Shown: positions 13,270 to 26,195 of the stretch, in pieces
Layout of the letters: each line of letters begins with the position of its first letter
Position numbering within the stretch: position 1 is the stretch's first letter
Assembly (NCBI GenBank): GCA_013399015.1
Contig: VWZX01010904.1
Span: 31,146-95,145, forward strand
Source: Galbula dea
Taxonomy: Eukaryota > Chordata > Aves > Piciformes > Galbulidae
Reading direction: 5' to 3'
DNA length: 64,000 bases
Notes under the pieces: generated by a model
The model's database searches: none
Told to the model about the DNA's origin: nothing
The model's input: the letters and a program-made list of their open reading frames with translations, nothing else
Made by a program: the position numbers and the translations under genes

Positions 13270-13440
13270 TAGTTTATAAATACATTTAAGATAGAAGTAT
13301 ATTTTATAAGCATATACATTTAAGATATAGGCATATTTATAAACATAGACATTTAAGATGCTATAAGTATATTTTATCACTATATCCATTTAAGATATAC
13401 TTCAGGAATCTATCCATTTAAGACACTATAAAGATGCTAA
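13270..13440. repeat. AT-rich minisatellite, about 34-bp unit
   Basis: A core (A/C)CATTTAAGATA recurs at about 13282, 13316, 13349, 13386 and 13414, separated by TATATTTTATAAG-like spacers. It is preceded by a TA-rich stretch from 13190. Confidence 0.8.
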
Positions 13441-14089
13441 GACAGATCTAGAGAGCAATTTTTACAATGTCACAAGCAAGGAGATCTTGATTGGGTTCCA
13501 CGTCACTAATCAACTGAAACAACCAAGTGCTACCCGAGGTCATGAAGATGATGGCAATCACTACAAAAACTACAGCAACCAAAAGCAAAAGGCACCTCTT
13601 TCAGGTGCTCCTTGGCCTGTTTCAGCCCTAAAAACAACTCAGAAAATGAGATCTTAGCAGAGGCACAATCCTTCGCCCCCCCCAAATGTTAAGAGGCTGG
13701 GTCTGGTTGGCAGGGAAATGTCTATTTGCTTAACAAAGAAGTGTTTTGGAGGTGGCAGCAGGAATTTGGCTGCCTTATGCCTGAAGGTATCTGATTATTT
13801 TCTTCTCTCTTCACTTTGAGAGCATCTTTCTCCCCTTTTCCTCCTAGTCTGAAAACATTCTGTGACATCTGAGTTCGGCCGAGAAGTGTCAGGGAACTTT
13901 GTCCACAGCAAACAAAAAAAACCCAACAAACAACCCAAAACCTCACAAAACCCTCCCAAAAAATAGGAACTTGAGGGAATTTTTCCACAGAATTTTTGCA
14001 GTGTAAGTCAGTTTGCAGCAGGCAAACTCCCTGCTTTTGTGTTAGCCAAGAGGAATCCTCCCGAGTCTCTGCCCTTACAGCATCCTCCA

Positions 14090-14545
14090 GCAGACAATAG
14101 CGCCGCAAACAATCCCAGAGCGCAGACCTTCACTAGGACAACCTCCAGCCTGTGAAGCAAGGGCTTCAGAAAGGGCCCTTCATCAGATTTCCTTCTGCTC
14201 TTCACCCTGAACAAAGCCTTGGGCTTGACAATACCGAAATCTCCTCCTTTCTTGGGATTAAAGCCCCCTTTGCAAGGAGAAGTATGCAAATGCTGGACGT
14301 GGTTCCCTGGCTGAGGCGACTCCGAGCCCCAGTTATCTTTTCACCCTGTGCTTTCCTCAGGGGCTGACAAGGCCACCAGCCTTCCAATTCAATCTTTCAC
14401 ACCACTGACAGTTGGATGCTGGGGCCTGCCATCAGCTCTAAAAGGAGCTCATTTAGTCATAATTAACTATTCCCTGCATATTTCCTAAAGGTATGCTAAT
14501 TGTGCTAAAAGCCAACAAGTGAAGCATTCATTCGGCTTTTCTTTT
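14090..14545. promoter_or_regulatory. Candidate conserved non-coding element
   Basis: Unique sequence that keeps several CpGs (near 14100, 14120, 14236, 14298 and 14318-14325) in a CpG-poor setting. It then has a TAATTAACT/ATGCTAATT-rich segment at about 14450-14510, suggestive of homeodomain and POU sites. No ORF has protein character. Conservation is inferred from composition only. Confidence 0.3.
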
Positions 14546-14932
14546 ACATCTAGGGTTCTTTTTTTTCATTCCACAGTAGTCCCTTTCTCCTCCTCTCCTT
14601 TCTCCCCCTCTTCTTCAAACCCCAAACCTTTTCTTCCTTTCTTTCTTTTCCCTCCTCCCTGGAAACACTGAGAGAGAAGAAAAGGACTGACAGTGGAGAG
14701 AGGGAGCTGCAGTTCAAAAGGCAACTGTCTGCCAGAGGATCCAGGACCCTGATGGCAGCTCTGGGTTTGAAACCTCCAGAGAAACAAAATGATTGGAATA
14801 AAAGGAGGTCATTACTGGAGAGTGATGGACATCCTAGCTGGGCTAACAGGGAGTCATGAATATGCATTTCTAATTCCTTAGGTATCCTGATAAGCAGTCT
14901 CTTGTTTCCAGCAGCAGCAAAATAGATTTGTC

Positions 14933-14987
14933 GTGGTTGGACTTGATGATCTTAGAGATCTCTTCCAACCTTAATCATTCTGTGATC
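14933..14987 (+). mobile_element. CR1 LINE extreme 3' end
   Basis: A truncated 55-bp plus-sense tail: GTTGGACTTGATGATCTTAG, then CTTCCAACCTTAATCATTCT. Confidence 0.8.
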
Positions 14988-15398
14988 TTTGGGAAGTGAG
15001 GAGTACAACCTACACAAGAGAGCAAGTCCAGGACTTGAACATGCAGAAAGTCTCAGCTTTGAAGTTCTCTGAGGAGATACAGCAAGGGTTAATGGTCCAA
15101 AAGCAAGGCTCCATCTGCTAATAAAATCCAAATCAAGACTTATGCATAAAGGTCTTGGTCAAGGGTTTTGACAAGGTCAGGTCAAGAAATCTTCTATGTG
15201 CCTCAATCTATCAAAATATATCTCCTTGAAGGCTTAGTAATGGATGGAAATTGCTGGTGGGATATTGGATGTAAGGGTAGGGCCTGGATAAAAGAAAAAA
15301 AGAGAAAAAAAAAAAGAGAAAAAGTGGTGAGGCAAAGTTTCAGAAAAGGGTTTTGAGTTGGAGAGATCAGTTCACTGCAGTCAGCAACACAGAGGGAA

Positions 15399-15845
15399 AA
15401 GAAGGGCCAGGAGAATGAGAGAGGACTGGAGCACCTCTCTTACGAGGACAGACTGAGAGAGTTGGGGTTGTTCAGTCTGCAGAGGAGAAGGCTCCAGGGA
15501 GACCTTCTGGTGGCCTTCCAGAGTCTGAAGGGGGCTACAAGAAAGCTGGGGAGGGACTTTTGAGGAGGTCAGGTAGTGATAGGACTAGGGGGAATGGATG
15601 CAAACTAGAGGAGGGGAGATTTAGATTGGATGTGAGGAGGAAGTTCTTCCCTGTGAGGGTGGGGAGACACTGGCACAGGTTGCCCAGAGAGGCTGTGGAA
15701 GCTCCATCCCTGGAAGCTTTGAAGACCAGGCTGGCTGGGGCTGTGGGCAACCTGCTCTAGTGGGAGGTGTCCCTGGCAGGCAGGGGGTAGGAACTAGCTG
15801 ATCTTTCAGGTCCCTTCCAACTCTGACAGTTCTAGGATTCTATGA
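15399..15845 (+). mobile_element. CR1 LINE 3' end (abundant local subfamily)
   Basis: A plus-sense 447-bp copy that reaches TTCTAGGATTCTATGATT at its 3' end. Its body closely matches the copies at 6599, 23193 and 39125. Confidence 0.93.
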
Positions 15846-17773
15846 TTAAAATAAAAGAGTGGCTGATATCAAAGAGATCTGCACTGAGGAAATGACATAG
15901 CTCAACCCTAGGTTCAATGTATGGATTGTTTTATACTGCTCTACTTAATTGGAAATATAATAGACAGAACAAAAGCTGATTGAACCACATTTCATCAACA
16001 GCTGCTCACGTTCCATGGAGTTGTTTAGATGACCTCAGGCCTCACTGGGTTCTCCCAACACTCTCTACACATCCAACCCCTCTCCAAAAGCACAAAAAAA
16101 GCCATAGGCAATTGAGTTTTGAACACCCAAATCATGGCAGTAAGAGCCTCACTGACATGGTACATGGACCAGGTGGTGGAGCTTCTTCCTGCCTGAAGAG
16201 CAATGCACAAGGGTGGGTAACCTGCACAGAAGCAAGGTCCAGTGAATTCTCAGGAATCTGGGGAGAAAAGATGTACAAATGGGATGAGGAACACACATTT
16301 TCCTTTCCTAGAGAGTCAAGGAACAAAGCAGGATTCACTGAGGATAGAAAAGTCAGGATTTGAGTGAATGACAAACAACTGCAGGAGTGATAAGGCTGAG
16401 GCACCCTAAGGCTTTGAGTCACTTCTCCCTGGCCACTATTCTTCATGTGGATGATGAAGTTCTCAGAAGCTAAGTCAGTTTTGAAACCCCAGAAGTTTTC
16501 TGGTTAAAAAGAAAAGAGAAAGGCAGAGTAATAATTAAATCCTTCTGTTGCTGCCTTACACTTCTTTTCTGCACCTGAAAATGTAGCTATGTGGGAAATA
16601 TTTGTTGTTTTAACTCTTTCTTCTTCCTAATTCTGAGTGATAACTTCTTTGGTCATGAACCTAGGACATGCACAAGTCACTAACCTGTATCACAGACAGT
16701 CCTAGGAAGGAGCTCATCTACAGGTTCCTAGCCAAACCAGCCTTCTGCTCATGTCTAAGCAGCTGCTGCCAGATGTAGATTGATGCCATAGCCACCACAG
16801 GTCCCTCACATATACCTGAGGGCTGCAGTCAAGCAGGTCTGTCTAGTCCTTCCTGATCCTTTCTTTACTCCACTGAGCTCAAGGACTTGGAGATTTCTAA
16901 GCTTGTTTCCCAAGAGAAGTCTCCTTTTCAGCCTCCACTCCAATGATTTCAACACATCTCATTCTCTCCAACAAAGCAGCACCAGAGCAGACACTGAGTC
17001 ACAAATACCTCCTGAACTCTTCAAACCCAGTTCCAATTTTGCTCCTGAGGTAATAAATGTGGGGAACTACCCAAGGTGGGAAAAACTCTCCCCTGGGATC
17101 AGCACAGAGGATAATTTACAGTTGGATCTTCTGCTCTCTTTAGTCAACTTTGCAGAGGACTCATTAGCACAGAGCAGCCAGTGCTCACTGTGCCTCTCTG
17201 AAAGGACTCTGCAGGAGAAACTTCTCTGAAAGGTAAAGAATGCCTGTGTTTACAGTGCTTGAGGAGCTCTTCTTCTTGGCCAGCCAGCAGACTGTTAGTG
17301 CTGAGCTTTTGGTATGAAAGAACAAAACAGAGAACCCTCCTCTGGGAGTCTCTGTACAAATATTTTGATTAAGAAAGTCCTTTCTATATAGAAAAGAAAA
17401 AATCTGATTCACTTGAGGTGGAGAAAGGGAAATTCAACAGCCTGTGCTTACTCAATGGAGCAAATGCTGGCTACTCCATCACCAACTTTAAAACTCTGAG
17501 GAAGGGAAGAAAATGGAAGCAGAAAAAAGATCAGAACCCTAAGGAAACACTCCTCAGCATTCAGCCAAGGGACTGCTTAAGCATGAGCTGCAACCTTCTG
17601 AGAAGGACCTGTTTAATATATAAAAGACAAGAAGAAGTAAGAGTTTGCCAAAGAGTTCTTCAGGAACTGCTTGCAGCCTTTACATCTCATTTACTCAGCC
17701 TGAGATGGTGGTGCTGTGTCCAGGTCAGCTGTGATAAGGCAGCCAGCACTACTCCCACTGAAGTCTGTGGAAC

Positions 17774-18042
17774 ACCTAGCAGTGATAGGAGAAGAGGAAA
17801 TGGCCTCAAGTTGCACCAGGGGAGCTTCAGGTTGGATCTTAGGAAGAATTTCTTCCCTGCCAGAGTGGTTAGGCATTGGCCCAGGCTGCCCAGGGCAGTG
17901 GTGGAGTCACCATCCCTGGAGGGGTTCCAAACATGTGTAGACATGGCACTGGGTGCCATGGTTTAGTGGCATGGGGCTGTTGGGTCAGTGGTTGGACTTG
18001 ATGATCTTTGAGTTCTCTTCCAACCTTAATGGTTCTGTGATT
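17774..18042 (+). mobile_element. CR1 LINE 3' end
   Basis: Plus-sense: GGAAATGGCCTCAAGTTGCA through TTCCAACCTTAATGGTTCTG. Confidence 0.92.
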
Positions 18043-18138
18043 GTCTTCAGGAGGAGCAGAGCTAGACTCCAAGTCTCACAAAGGCACCATGAGGAAAGAC
18101 TCTGCAAGGCACCATGACCCCATCTCAGTCCCATCCCA

Positions 18139-18225
18139 CCTGGTCTAGTGTGTGGGGTCCCTGCCCATGGCAGGGGGGTTGGAACTAGCTGATCTTTCAG
18201 ATCCCTTCCAACCCAAACCAGTTAA
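18139..18225 (+). mobile_element. CR1 LINE 3' end fragment
   Basis: A second, different CR1 tail just downstream: GGCAGGGGGGTTGGAACTAG, then CAGATCCCTTCCAACCC. Confidence 0.8.
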
Positions 18226-18779
18226 CAGTTTTAACAGTTAACAAAACTTTTAACAGTTCCCAAAACTATTATGAAGGTAAGAAAAGACCCTAAATCTCTG
18301 CAGTTCATTCCTCCTGCTATGCAACCTGCCTTTGAAATCCAAATCCAGAGCAGTGAAATAAATGAATGGTTTGCAAAATTAATAGCCAGGGGCTAAAGAG
18401 TTTGCCTCTGATTCTACCCCTGCAGAATGTCTTGGAGAAGACTAAGCATTCTGCAGTGCTGCTCTTTTCTGGAAGCATTCCTTAAGCCCATGACAGGCAG
18501 CAGATCCTGTAGTCTTCCCTTCAGATTAGATGTCATCCACTGAGCCTAAATGCTTTATTTATTTCTAAATCCACACTTTCTAAGGGGATGGAGGTTTGGG
18601 TTGGGGTTTTCTTTGTTCCTGGAAATGAAATGATACCATGCAACTGAAACTGCATTCTGATTTCAGGCAGTCTGGCAAAGCATCAAAAGGGAGCTCTGTT
18701 GTAATTCAAAGTGCAACAGAAACATGGGGTTTGGACCCAAAAAAACACCCCCAAAGAAGCCCAACCCCACTGCATCCAG

Positions 18780-19270
18780 CACACAAACCCCTGCCCCATG
18801 TCCCTCACGAACGTGGCTCCTCTCCACCACGCTCTGGGAAATTGCTCAAATTGCCCAGATAAACCAGTTGAGGGGATGTCAGCTTTAATTAATCCAACCT
18901 GACCTGCTCATTTCCACCGTTGGGGGAAGAAAGAAGTTGGCATCCTTTAAATCCAGAGCTCAACCTGGAGAGATTATGCTAAGTTGCTCCATCCCCAGCC
19001 CACGCTCCTCCACACACGGCCGCAGGACAACAACGTTTGTCCCCCTCCAGTGATCAACAAATTAGACATGAAATCCATTCCACTTCACCATCATTTTTCC
19101 CTATTGGCTCTTCTCTATCCTGCAACTTGCTAATGAGCTGGGGGCTTTCTGTTCCAGGTGCCACCCCCTGCCTGGAAGTCATGACATTTCCCATTTGGAA
19201 TGCTGCTGGCATGTTTTCGACAGCTCCTGCTAACTAGCCTTTCTGACCTGCTCTAAGAGGAACTCATCTG
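18780..19270. promoter_or_regulatory. Candidate conserved non-coding element
   Basis: A repeat-free block with about nine CpGs (for example around 18810, 18828, 18918, 19003, 19018 and 19034) and TTTAATTAATCC/AAATTAGACATGAAAT words. It lies 3' of CDK14. A regulatory role is inferred, not shown. Confidence 0.3.
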
Positions 19271-19379
19271 ATTGAATCCTCTCACCTGCCAATCATGCCA
19301 GCAAATGATCTTCACAGTCACTCCCAAGGCAGGAAGGGGGAGGAAAAACAACAGAAAAAAAAAAACCACAAGAAGGAGA

Positions 19380-19860
19380 GGGGGAGAGTGATGGAGCAGG
19401 GAAGCAGGGAGGCTCTGCTGCTACCTAATGAGAGCGTTTTCAGTCTCCCAGGCAGCTGAAACGTTGGGAAACTGGTGGGAAAATGAGGACAGGACTGGCT
19501 GCCTGGTGCTGTAATTACCCATTTCTTTCCAGCCTGAGATCATCTGGAGAGCAATACCTCAGAGATATGCCATTTTCTGCAGGACACAAGTTAATTTTGC
19601 CATCTAAAGAGGCACCAGGTTTCTTTCTCCCTGCCACCGTCAACATGCGAAGCTCCTCATCCTGCTCCGCCAAATGCTGTCCTCTACAGAATTAATTAGA
19701 AGCTGTAAGCTCGTTAAATCAGTGCCTTCACCTAGGGATGATGCTGAATATTGTTGCTGTGGATGCAAGCCAGAAATAGCAGGTTGTTTAAACCTCATTC
19801 CAATGCTGGCAACACTTCCACCTCTCTGTTTACAAGTGTCCGCACACAGAAACAACAACT
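19380..19860. promoter_or_regulatory. Candidate conserved non-coding element
   Basis: A repeat-free block with CpGs spread through it (near 19434, 19462, 19638, 19648, 19668, 19711 and 19840) and TAATTACC/GAATTAATTAG homeobox-like cores. It is separate from the 18780 block by a short purine/poly-A stretch. Confidence 0.3.
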
Positions 19861-21671
19861 CGAGGATCCACACAGCCTGGATGGGACTTTGGGGGCTGAA
19901 ACCAAGCAGAGTCATGACAAGGAGGCAGTTTGTTTGGATTTTGGCTCTTTTTCTGCTGGGGCAGATTCCTTACTGCTGAATCTTTCCAGGATAGATTGCA
20001 TTGTGATTTATTTTCTTTGCTTGCAGAGAAGCAGGTTTGCTCTGCAACTTAGCAGGTGGGTTGTCAGCTGAGGAGATTTTTAACACACATGCAATGCACA
20101 GAGGGAACAAGAGAGGTATTAAAGGCAGTGGTGCTATAAAAATACACCAAGAAAAGTGAAATAAAAAGGCTTATGCTACATGCTGTGGCTGTGTGGTGAC
20201 AACAGGCATGCCAGAAAATAGAATCCTAATGCCCAACCAGCCCTTAGATTAAACAACAAAAGATGGGCTGGACAGAATGAATGGCTAGGTGTTCATGGCA
20301 GAGAATGATCACCCAGGAACCAAACACTAATGTATACATAATGCTAACTCCAAAGACATAGATGGTTCCAAGGCAGCAGCATTCATTTATAACAAGGCTA
20401 AAACACAAATCCATATGGAAATATTCAATTCTGTTTCTGCTTCTTCAAATACCCAAAGATATTTGGATAACACAGAGAGAACACTGGATACACTGTTATT
20501 CTGCTATATTAGTGGGGGGAATTTATTTTACATATTTATTTTTGGATATATAGTTGCTTTATTTGCTATTTATTTATATATTGGAGAATTTAGTATTTTT
20601 TCCCCTGTATTTTCTTTTTTTTGGGGGGGGGGTGTTTTGGGATTTTCCCTCCTCAGACTTTTCCCAGCCATTCACAAGAAGAGGCTGTGGGAAACCCTCA
20701 TCCCCATTTAGGGGGCAGAATAAATGAAGCTATTTTTATTAACTGAGTTGTAAACTACTGCAGCCTTTTTAGGCAGGAACCTGCCCACTGCTAGGAGCAT
20801 TCAGAGCACTTTTGCTTGAATGGGTGTTGCCTTCAGAGCTGATTTTGCAATGCTTGGGTTAGCTTCTTTGTTCTGTGGAGGATCTGGGAATGGAAACTAG
20901 GGCCAGTGAAACCCTTGCTCTCCACAGAGGCAATTCTGGTCTGAGGCATTACAAAAATTCATTATTTTGTTGTTTTAGGTTTTTTTGGCTGGAAGGGAAA
21001 CCTTGAGTTCATTTGGAATGCTCCAAGGGCTGCCCCAGAGGTGCTGCCTCTCTCCTCAGCTTGGCTGTCTCTCAGGGTTACGGGCACCGTGTCAGCTCTG
21101 CTTTGTCTGCAGACCTCAGTTTCTCCCCTTCAGTGGTTCCACTTTTCCTGGCAGACAAAGCCTAGCTGAGGAGGGAATCACGTGAGGGAATAATCCTAAA
21201 GGAGAGGTGACTGTCCATGGGAGAATAGGGGGAGTGGAGCCCTGCTTTTGCCTCCCTCCCACTCATTGTCATTTCCACATTGTCCCCTCTGCATTCAGAT
21301 GTCAGCCCAGACTGCAGCTCAAACAGCTTCTCATGCCCAGACACTCTTCAAGCATCAGCAGATCACAAAGAGCATCCAGTGGGAATTGCTTCCTATCCTA
21401 ATAGTGATGAACACAATAAGGTGCACTCATGGCATAGAGGATGCCACCTTCCAGCTCCTGAACTAGGAAGACAGACAGACCTGCCATCGACCAACTGCCT
21501 TCTGTGATCACCAATATCTGTCCCACACCATAAGGGACTCTTCAGATCCACAATGCTGAAGGAAGAAGTTCTCATGCAAGAGAAATGAACTGGCAACAGG
21601 CTCCAGACTATGCAACAGGACAAGAAAGTGCTATATTGACCCTGGCAAAAGTTATCTGGGATACTAGGAAT

Positions 21672-21800
21672 GCTTCAGGTGTTTAAAAACCATCTAGATG
21701 TGGTCCTTAGGGACATGGTTTAGTGGCAGGGGGGTGATAGGTCAAGAGTTGGCCTTGATGATCTCAGAGGGTTCTTCCAACCTTAATGATTCTGTGATTC
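21672..21800 (+). mobile_element. CR1 LINE 3' end fragment
   Basis: Plus-sense: AACCATCTAGATGTGGTCCT through CCAACCTTAATGATTCTGTG. Confidence 0.85.
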
Positions 21801-21980
21801 CTCTTTCCCTTCTGCCACCTCTGCAGCTGCTTTGGCCATGAAATATTGCAACTTCCAAACTAAGAGCATGCCAGCAAGTGTGTAGCCACTAATTTCCTAC
21901 AGAATAAGGTGGAGTAAATAAGTGCAAGGAAGACATCAATGTCTCCTGGCCATGGAGGTTTGAGACACTTATCCTTTGTT

Positions 21981-22410
21981 GAAGGACAAGGAAGGTGGGG
22001 AAGGGTCTAGAGCACAAGTGTTGTGAGGAGCAGCTGAGGGAACTGGGCTTGGTTAGCCTGGAGAAGAGGAGGCTCAGGGGAGACCTTCTGGCTCTCTGCA
22101 GCTCCCTGAGAGGAGGCTGGAGCCAGGTGGGGCTTGGTCTCCTCTCCCAGGCAACAGGAGGAAATGGCCTCAAGTTGCAGCAGGGGAGGTTCAGGTTGGA
22201 TCTTAGGAAGGATTTCTTGCCTGCCAGAGTGGTTAGGCATTGGCCCAGGCTGCCCAGGGCAGTGGTGGAGTCACCATCCCTGGAGGGGTTCACAAAATGT
22301 GTAGCTGTGGTCCTTGGTGCCATGGTTTAGTGGTGGCCATGGCAGCATTGGGTGGCTGGTTGGACTCAATGATCTCAGAGGTCTTCTCCCACCATAGTGA
22401 TGCTATGATA
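21981..22410 (+). mobile_element. CR1 LINE 3' end
   Basis: A plus-sense copy of about 430 bp, from GGGGAAGGGTCTAGAGCACA, through the CTGCCCAGGGCAGTGGTGG block, to a degraded tail at CACCATAGTGATGCTATG. Confidence 0.92.
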
Positions 22411-23192
22411 ACAGAGGGGAAAATTCAGTCTCTCTCTCTTATTTTAGCCTAATAGGAATAAGAGAAGAAATTCTTAGCTATCAAGAGGAGAATGTAGCCC
22501 AATGCCTGGAGTTTTTCCCTTGTGTGTTTAAATTTAGGGCATATTCTCTCAGTGTGGTGATCTGATTCTTTGATATTAAGCAAAGCACAGCTGGAAGAGT
22601 CTCCTGAAACCATTATGTTGTTAGCACACAAAAATAATGGCACAAAAAGTCTGAGAGAGCCACACACACACACAAAAATCACTTGGATCCTGCAGTTCTC
22701 TTTCAGAGCTTAAAACTAATTGAAGATTGTGACCAAACTGATGCTCCAGTTTCAGCTCTGTCATTACTGGACTCAAACCCAAATTGCTTTCAGCTGCCCA
22801 CCACCACTGCATCTTATTAGCCTTTTCAACCAAAGCCAATTTATGCAAATCCAGCATTAGTTAAATAATTAAAGTGACCCTCAACATTCATCTGTAGAGA
22901 TTGTCTGGCACTGCAAGATGCAGGAGAAATGGAAACCTCCCATCTTCAGTGCTCAGACCTCCACCTTTGCAACAGCAGCAGCACAATGGCTGTTCTGTCC
23001 ATGACTATTTCAAGCCATAAATGCATTTTAAAAAAGAAACTTATCTTCTGTGGGGTTTTCTTTTTACTTTTTAATGTTTTTAAGTCCTATTTTCTCCCCC
23101 AAGCCTGGTTTACACTTGAATTTCGAGCTCTCACACACCTACCAAGCACTCTCAGCTTTTGACTAAAATCAACAGTGACAGTATCTGGATAA

Positions 23193-23568
23193 CATAGAAT
23201 TGAATCCTAGAACTGTCAAGAGTTGGAAGGGACCTGAAAGATCATCTAGTTCCAACACCCCTGCCTGCCAGGGACACCTCCCACTACAGCAGCTTGCCCA
23301 CAGCCCCAGCCAGCCTGGCCTTCAAAGCTTCCAGGGATGGAGCTTCCACAGCCTCTCTGGGCAACCTGTTCCACTGTCTCCCCACCCTCATGGTGAAGAA
23401 CTTCCTCCTAATATCCAACCTAAATCTCCCCTCCTCTAGCTTGCATCCATTCCCCCTAGTCCTATCCCTACCTGACCTCCTCAAAAGTCCCTCCCCAGCT
23501 TTCTTGTAGCCCCCTTCAGATACTGGGAGGCCACCAGAAGGTCTCCTGGGATCCTTCTCTTCTCCATA
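23193..23568 (-). mobile_element. CR1 LINE 3' end (abundant local subfamily)
   Basis: An antisense 376-bp copy, nearly the same as the copy at 6599 over its length. It keeps GAATCCTAGAACTGTCAAGA at its 3' border. Confidence 0.93.
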
Positions 23569-23840
23569 ACTCAGCCCAGAATTCCTTCTTTCATGCAGAC
23601 CTTTCCCTCTGTAACCACTACAATTTTAAGCCCCCTGCAGCTGGACAGATGAAGACTTAGGAGCACAGGACATGGTTTTCCACAGTGATTCAGCACTACT
23701 AGGATACTCAGGATGGAGTAAATGCAGATTAGTGAGTGAGAATGACTTTCCAACACTGACTGCTGGATACTGCTGGACTAGAGCTTCCCTGCAGCTTAAC
23801 TTAGGGCAAAACAGGCAAAAATGATGTTGCCAACCCAGCA

Positions 23841-23933
23841 GTGTGGATGTGGTTTAGTGGCATGGAGGTGTTGGGTCGATAGTTGGACCTGATGATCTTG
23901 GAGCTCTCTTCCAACCTTAATGATTCTGTGACT
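23841..23933 (+). mobile_element. CR1 LINE 3' end fragment
   Basis: Plus-sense tail of about 90 bp: GTGGTTTAGTGGCATGGAGG through CCTTAATGATTCTGTGACTC. Confidence 0.82.
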
Positions 23934-24533
23934 CAGCAATGTATCTAGGGGTGGGGAATGCTTCCACAGAGATGCTTCATGTCCACAGGGGGGTAAAAAA
24001 CCCCACCAGTGAAAACCAGCAGGCACAAAAGAAGAACTCCTGGCTTTCTCACAAAGCTTTAAAGATGCTTGGGTATGGCCAAAAGATTTCTTTCCTTTCT
24101 CCTCCAGAGGTTCTAGTTCAGTGCTGACAGATTCCTCTGTATGAAGTGCAGCTCATTACCAGATATTGGCTAATTTTCCCCTGTAGGGAGCAGCTTCAGT
24201 GCTGACCTTGGTACCTTCACATGTCAGCTTTTTCCCCATGAGCATGGAAATAATGTGTTGTCTCTCTCCTGGAGGCCAAGACAATGACACAGTCTAGCTC
24301 ACAAAGGCCCTATTAGTAGTCTGAGCCTGACAGGGATTATTGAGGTGTTCAGAAACATATCCTAGGTTACTGCTGTTTCAAGGAGTGGTTTGGATTTGGA
24401 AGCTGCAGACAGGCTGCTGAAGCACTACAAGATTTTAAAGATAGGAGAAACTCTCAGAGAGGAACCAATTCCTTCAGCTGCTCCTTGCAGCTATTTCTGA
24501 GGGCAGCAGATGAGCTCTAACAAATGCTGATCA

Positions 24534-24670
24534 AACCATTCTGGTTGGAAAAGGCCTAGGAGATTATCCAGTCCAACCAGCCACCCACCACTGCCATGCT
24601 CATGGCCCCAAGCACCACATCTCCACGGTTTGGGAACCCCACCAGGGATGGTGACTCCACCACTGCCCTC
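24534..24670 (-). mobile_element. CR1 LINE 3' end fragment
   Basis: Antisense: CATTCTGGTTGGAAAAGGCC through GGGATGGTGACTCCACCACT. It lies in the CDK14 3' flank. Confidence 0.85.
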
Positions 24671-25371
24671 TGGTATCTGCCCAGAGAATGATCAGATGGT
24701 TCTCTGTTGTGCTCTTCTTAGATGTATATTGTCCAAGTGAGAAATTCTATCTTTGGGAGCACCAGAAAGGAGATTCTGCACCTCAGAAATGAGATCCTTG
24801 TGCCTAAGCTTGGTCTTTAGCACAGATGGGCACATCCTACATGTACTCCAGAGAGATGATGATGTGGCACCTTAGAACAGACCAAGTTAAAGAGATGTCT
24901 GCAGTGACACAGCCCCAGGAAAGATAAATAGTAGGGATTAGCTTGCCAATAAAGATGTAAACAGAGTGCTCTGGGGCAGCCTCAGCTCTGCCATCAGAAC
25001 ATCTTCAATGGTTTGCTGGCAAAGAGCTTGTGCAAAAAAATTGGGGCAGGCTGTGAAGGGTGAAATCTATTTATTCCAGCTTTTTCCAGTCGTTGTGGCC
25101 TGCCAGGCAGCCTCCAGAACATCAGAGGGTTAAAAAACAAACTGCATGGAAAGATGCAATAGTAAAGCTGACTAGAACTCATTAGAGAAAGTCATCCTGC
25201 AGACTCTAATTAGAACTGGCTAAAAATAGACTTCATGAAGATAGCAACTGCATTTCTATGAGACTATACCTTTGAATAGGTACATGAGCAGCATCTGCAC
25301 TTCTCTCAGCTCCTGGAACTTCCACCACAAGCTGCTTTCATGTCCTCCACATGCAAAAGCAGCCATGACTT

Positions 25372-25392
25372 TTTATATATATATATATATTT
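25372..25392. repeat. (TA)n microsatellite
   Basis: About ten TA dinucleotides. Confidence 0.85.
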
Positions 25393-26195
25393 CTGAATAA
25401 ACCAAACTTCACTTGGGGTATTTTGTGAAACACTCTGAGGAGAAACTATCTAGAGAAGCCTAAGAAGCAAAGCAGCTGCCCCAGGGAACACTGCCCATCT
25501 GGAAGAGGCTGTCAGGTGTCAAATCCCACTGAGGAAACCCTGGAGTGATGTGTCTGGGGAGAAGAAGGTTAATGTCATGATACAACCACCACTCCCTCCC
25601 TGTAATTTGGTAAGTAGCCTCTCATTGCTCAGTAGATCTTCCAAGGCTCTGCTCTCCTCTTAGAACATCTCAAGTCCTGTTACACTGCTGAGTAACCATG
25701 CTTCCAAAGAGGGGCTAAAAGAATGAAAGCCAACCAAGAACAAAACCAATTCTACCCCCAGTAGGTCCAGTGATAACAGACTTAACATGCCACCACCTCT
25801 GAGTCTCCACCAAGAACATCCTTCTGCTCTCAAGGCTACCAAACCTCCTAACCACATCATTGCTTGTCCTTGCTCCAAAAGTTCAACATCTGAGCTGACA
25901 AGAGGTGATTTTCTCTCTCCATATCTTAACAAGGAGAAAAGATCTCAGCCCAAATTAAAGACAACCTAGAGTTCAACCTCCTACCACCACCAACTTCTAT
26001 TTGCAGCCTGCCAGTGACACTGATCCTGCACACAAGGCCAGGAACTTACCCTCCTCCTCCTCCTGACCACCTCCAAGCCCCAGATCAGCAGCCTGAACAC
26101 CAGCAACTGAAGACAACTGCAGGTGAAGTTTCCATTTCAGTTCTCTGAAGACAACTCCAGCCAAAGACTAGGTCCAAAGAGCTACCACAGCTTAC

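Larger units (their letters stand above)
1..26195. other. 3' flank of CDK14 / possible undetected 3' UTR; no coding gene seen
   Basis: No ORF here has convincing protein character; the longer ones are CR1 relics or minisatellites. Unique stretches without recognised repeats are 1-3354, 5158-6598, 7126-7850, 8325-9035, 9660-10740, 11940-12508, 12671-13269, 13441-14932, 14990-15398, 15850-17773, 18226-21671, 22411-23192, 23935-24533 and 24671-26195. In vertebrates the next gene in the CDK14 transcription direction is usually FZD1 (recalled synteny). No FZD1 coding sequence is visible, so this should be intergenic. Confidence 0.6.
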
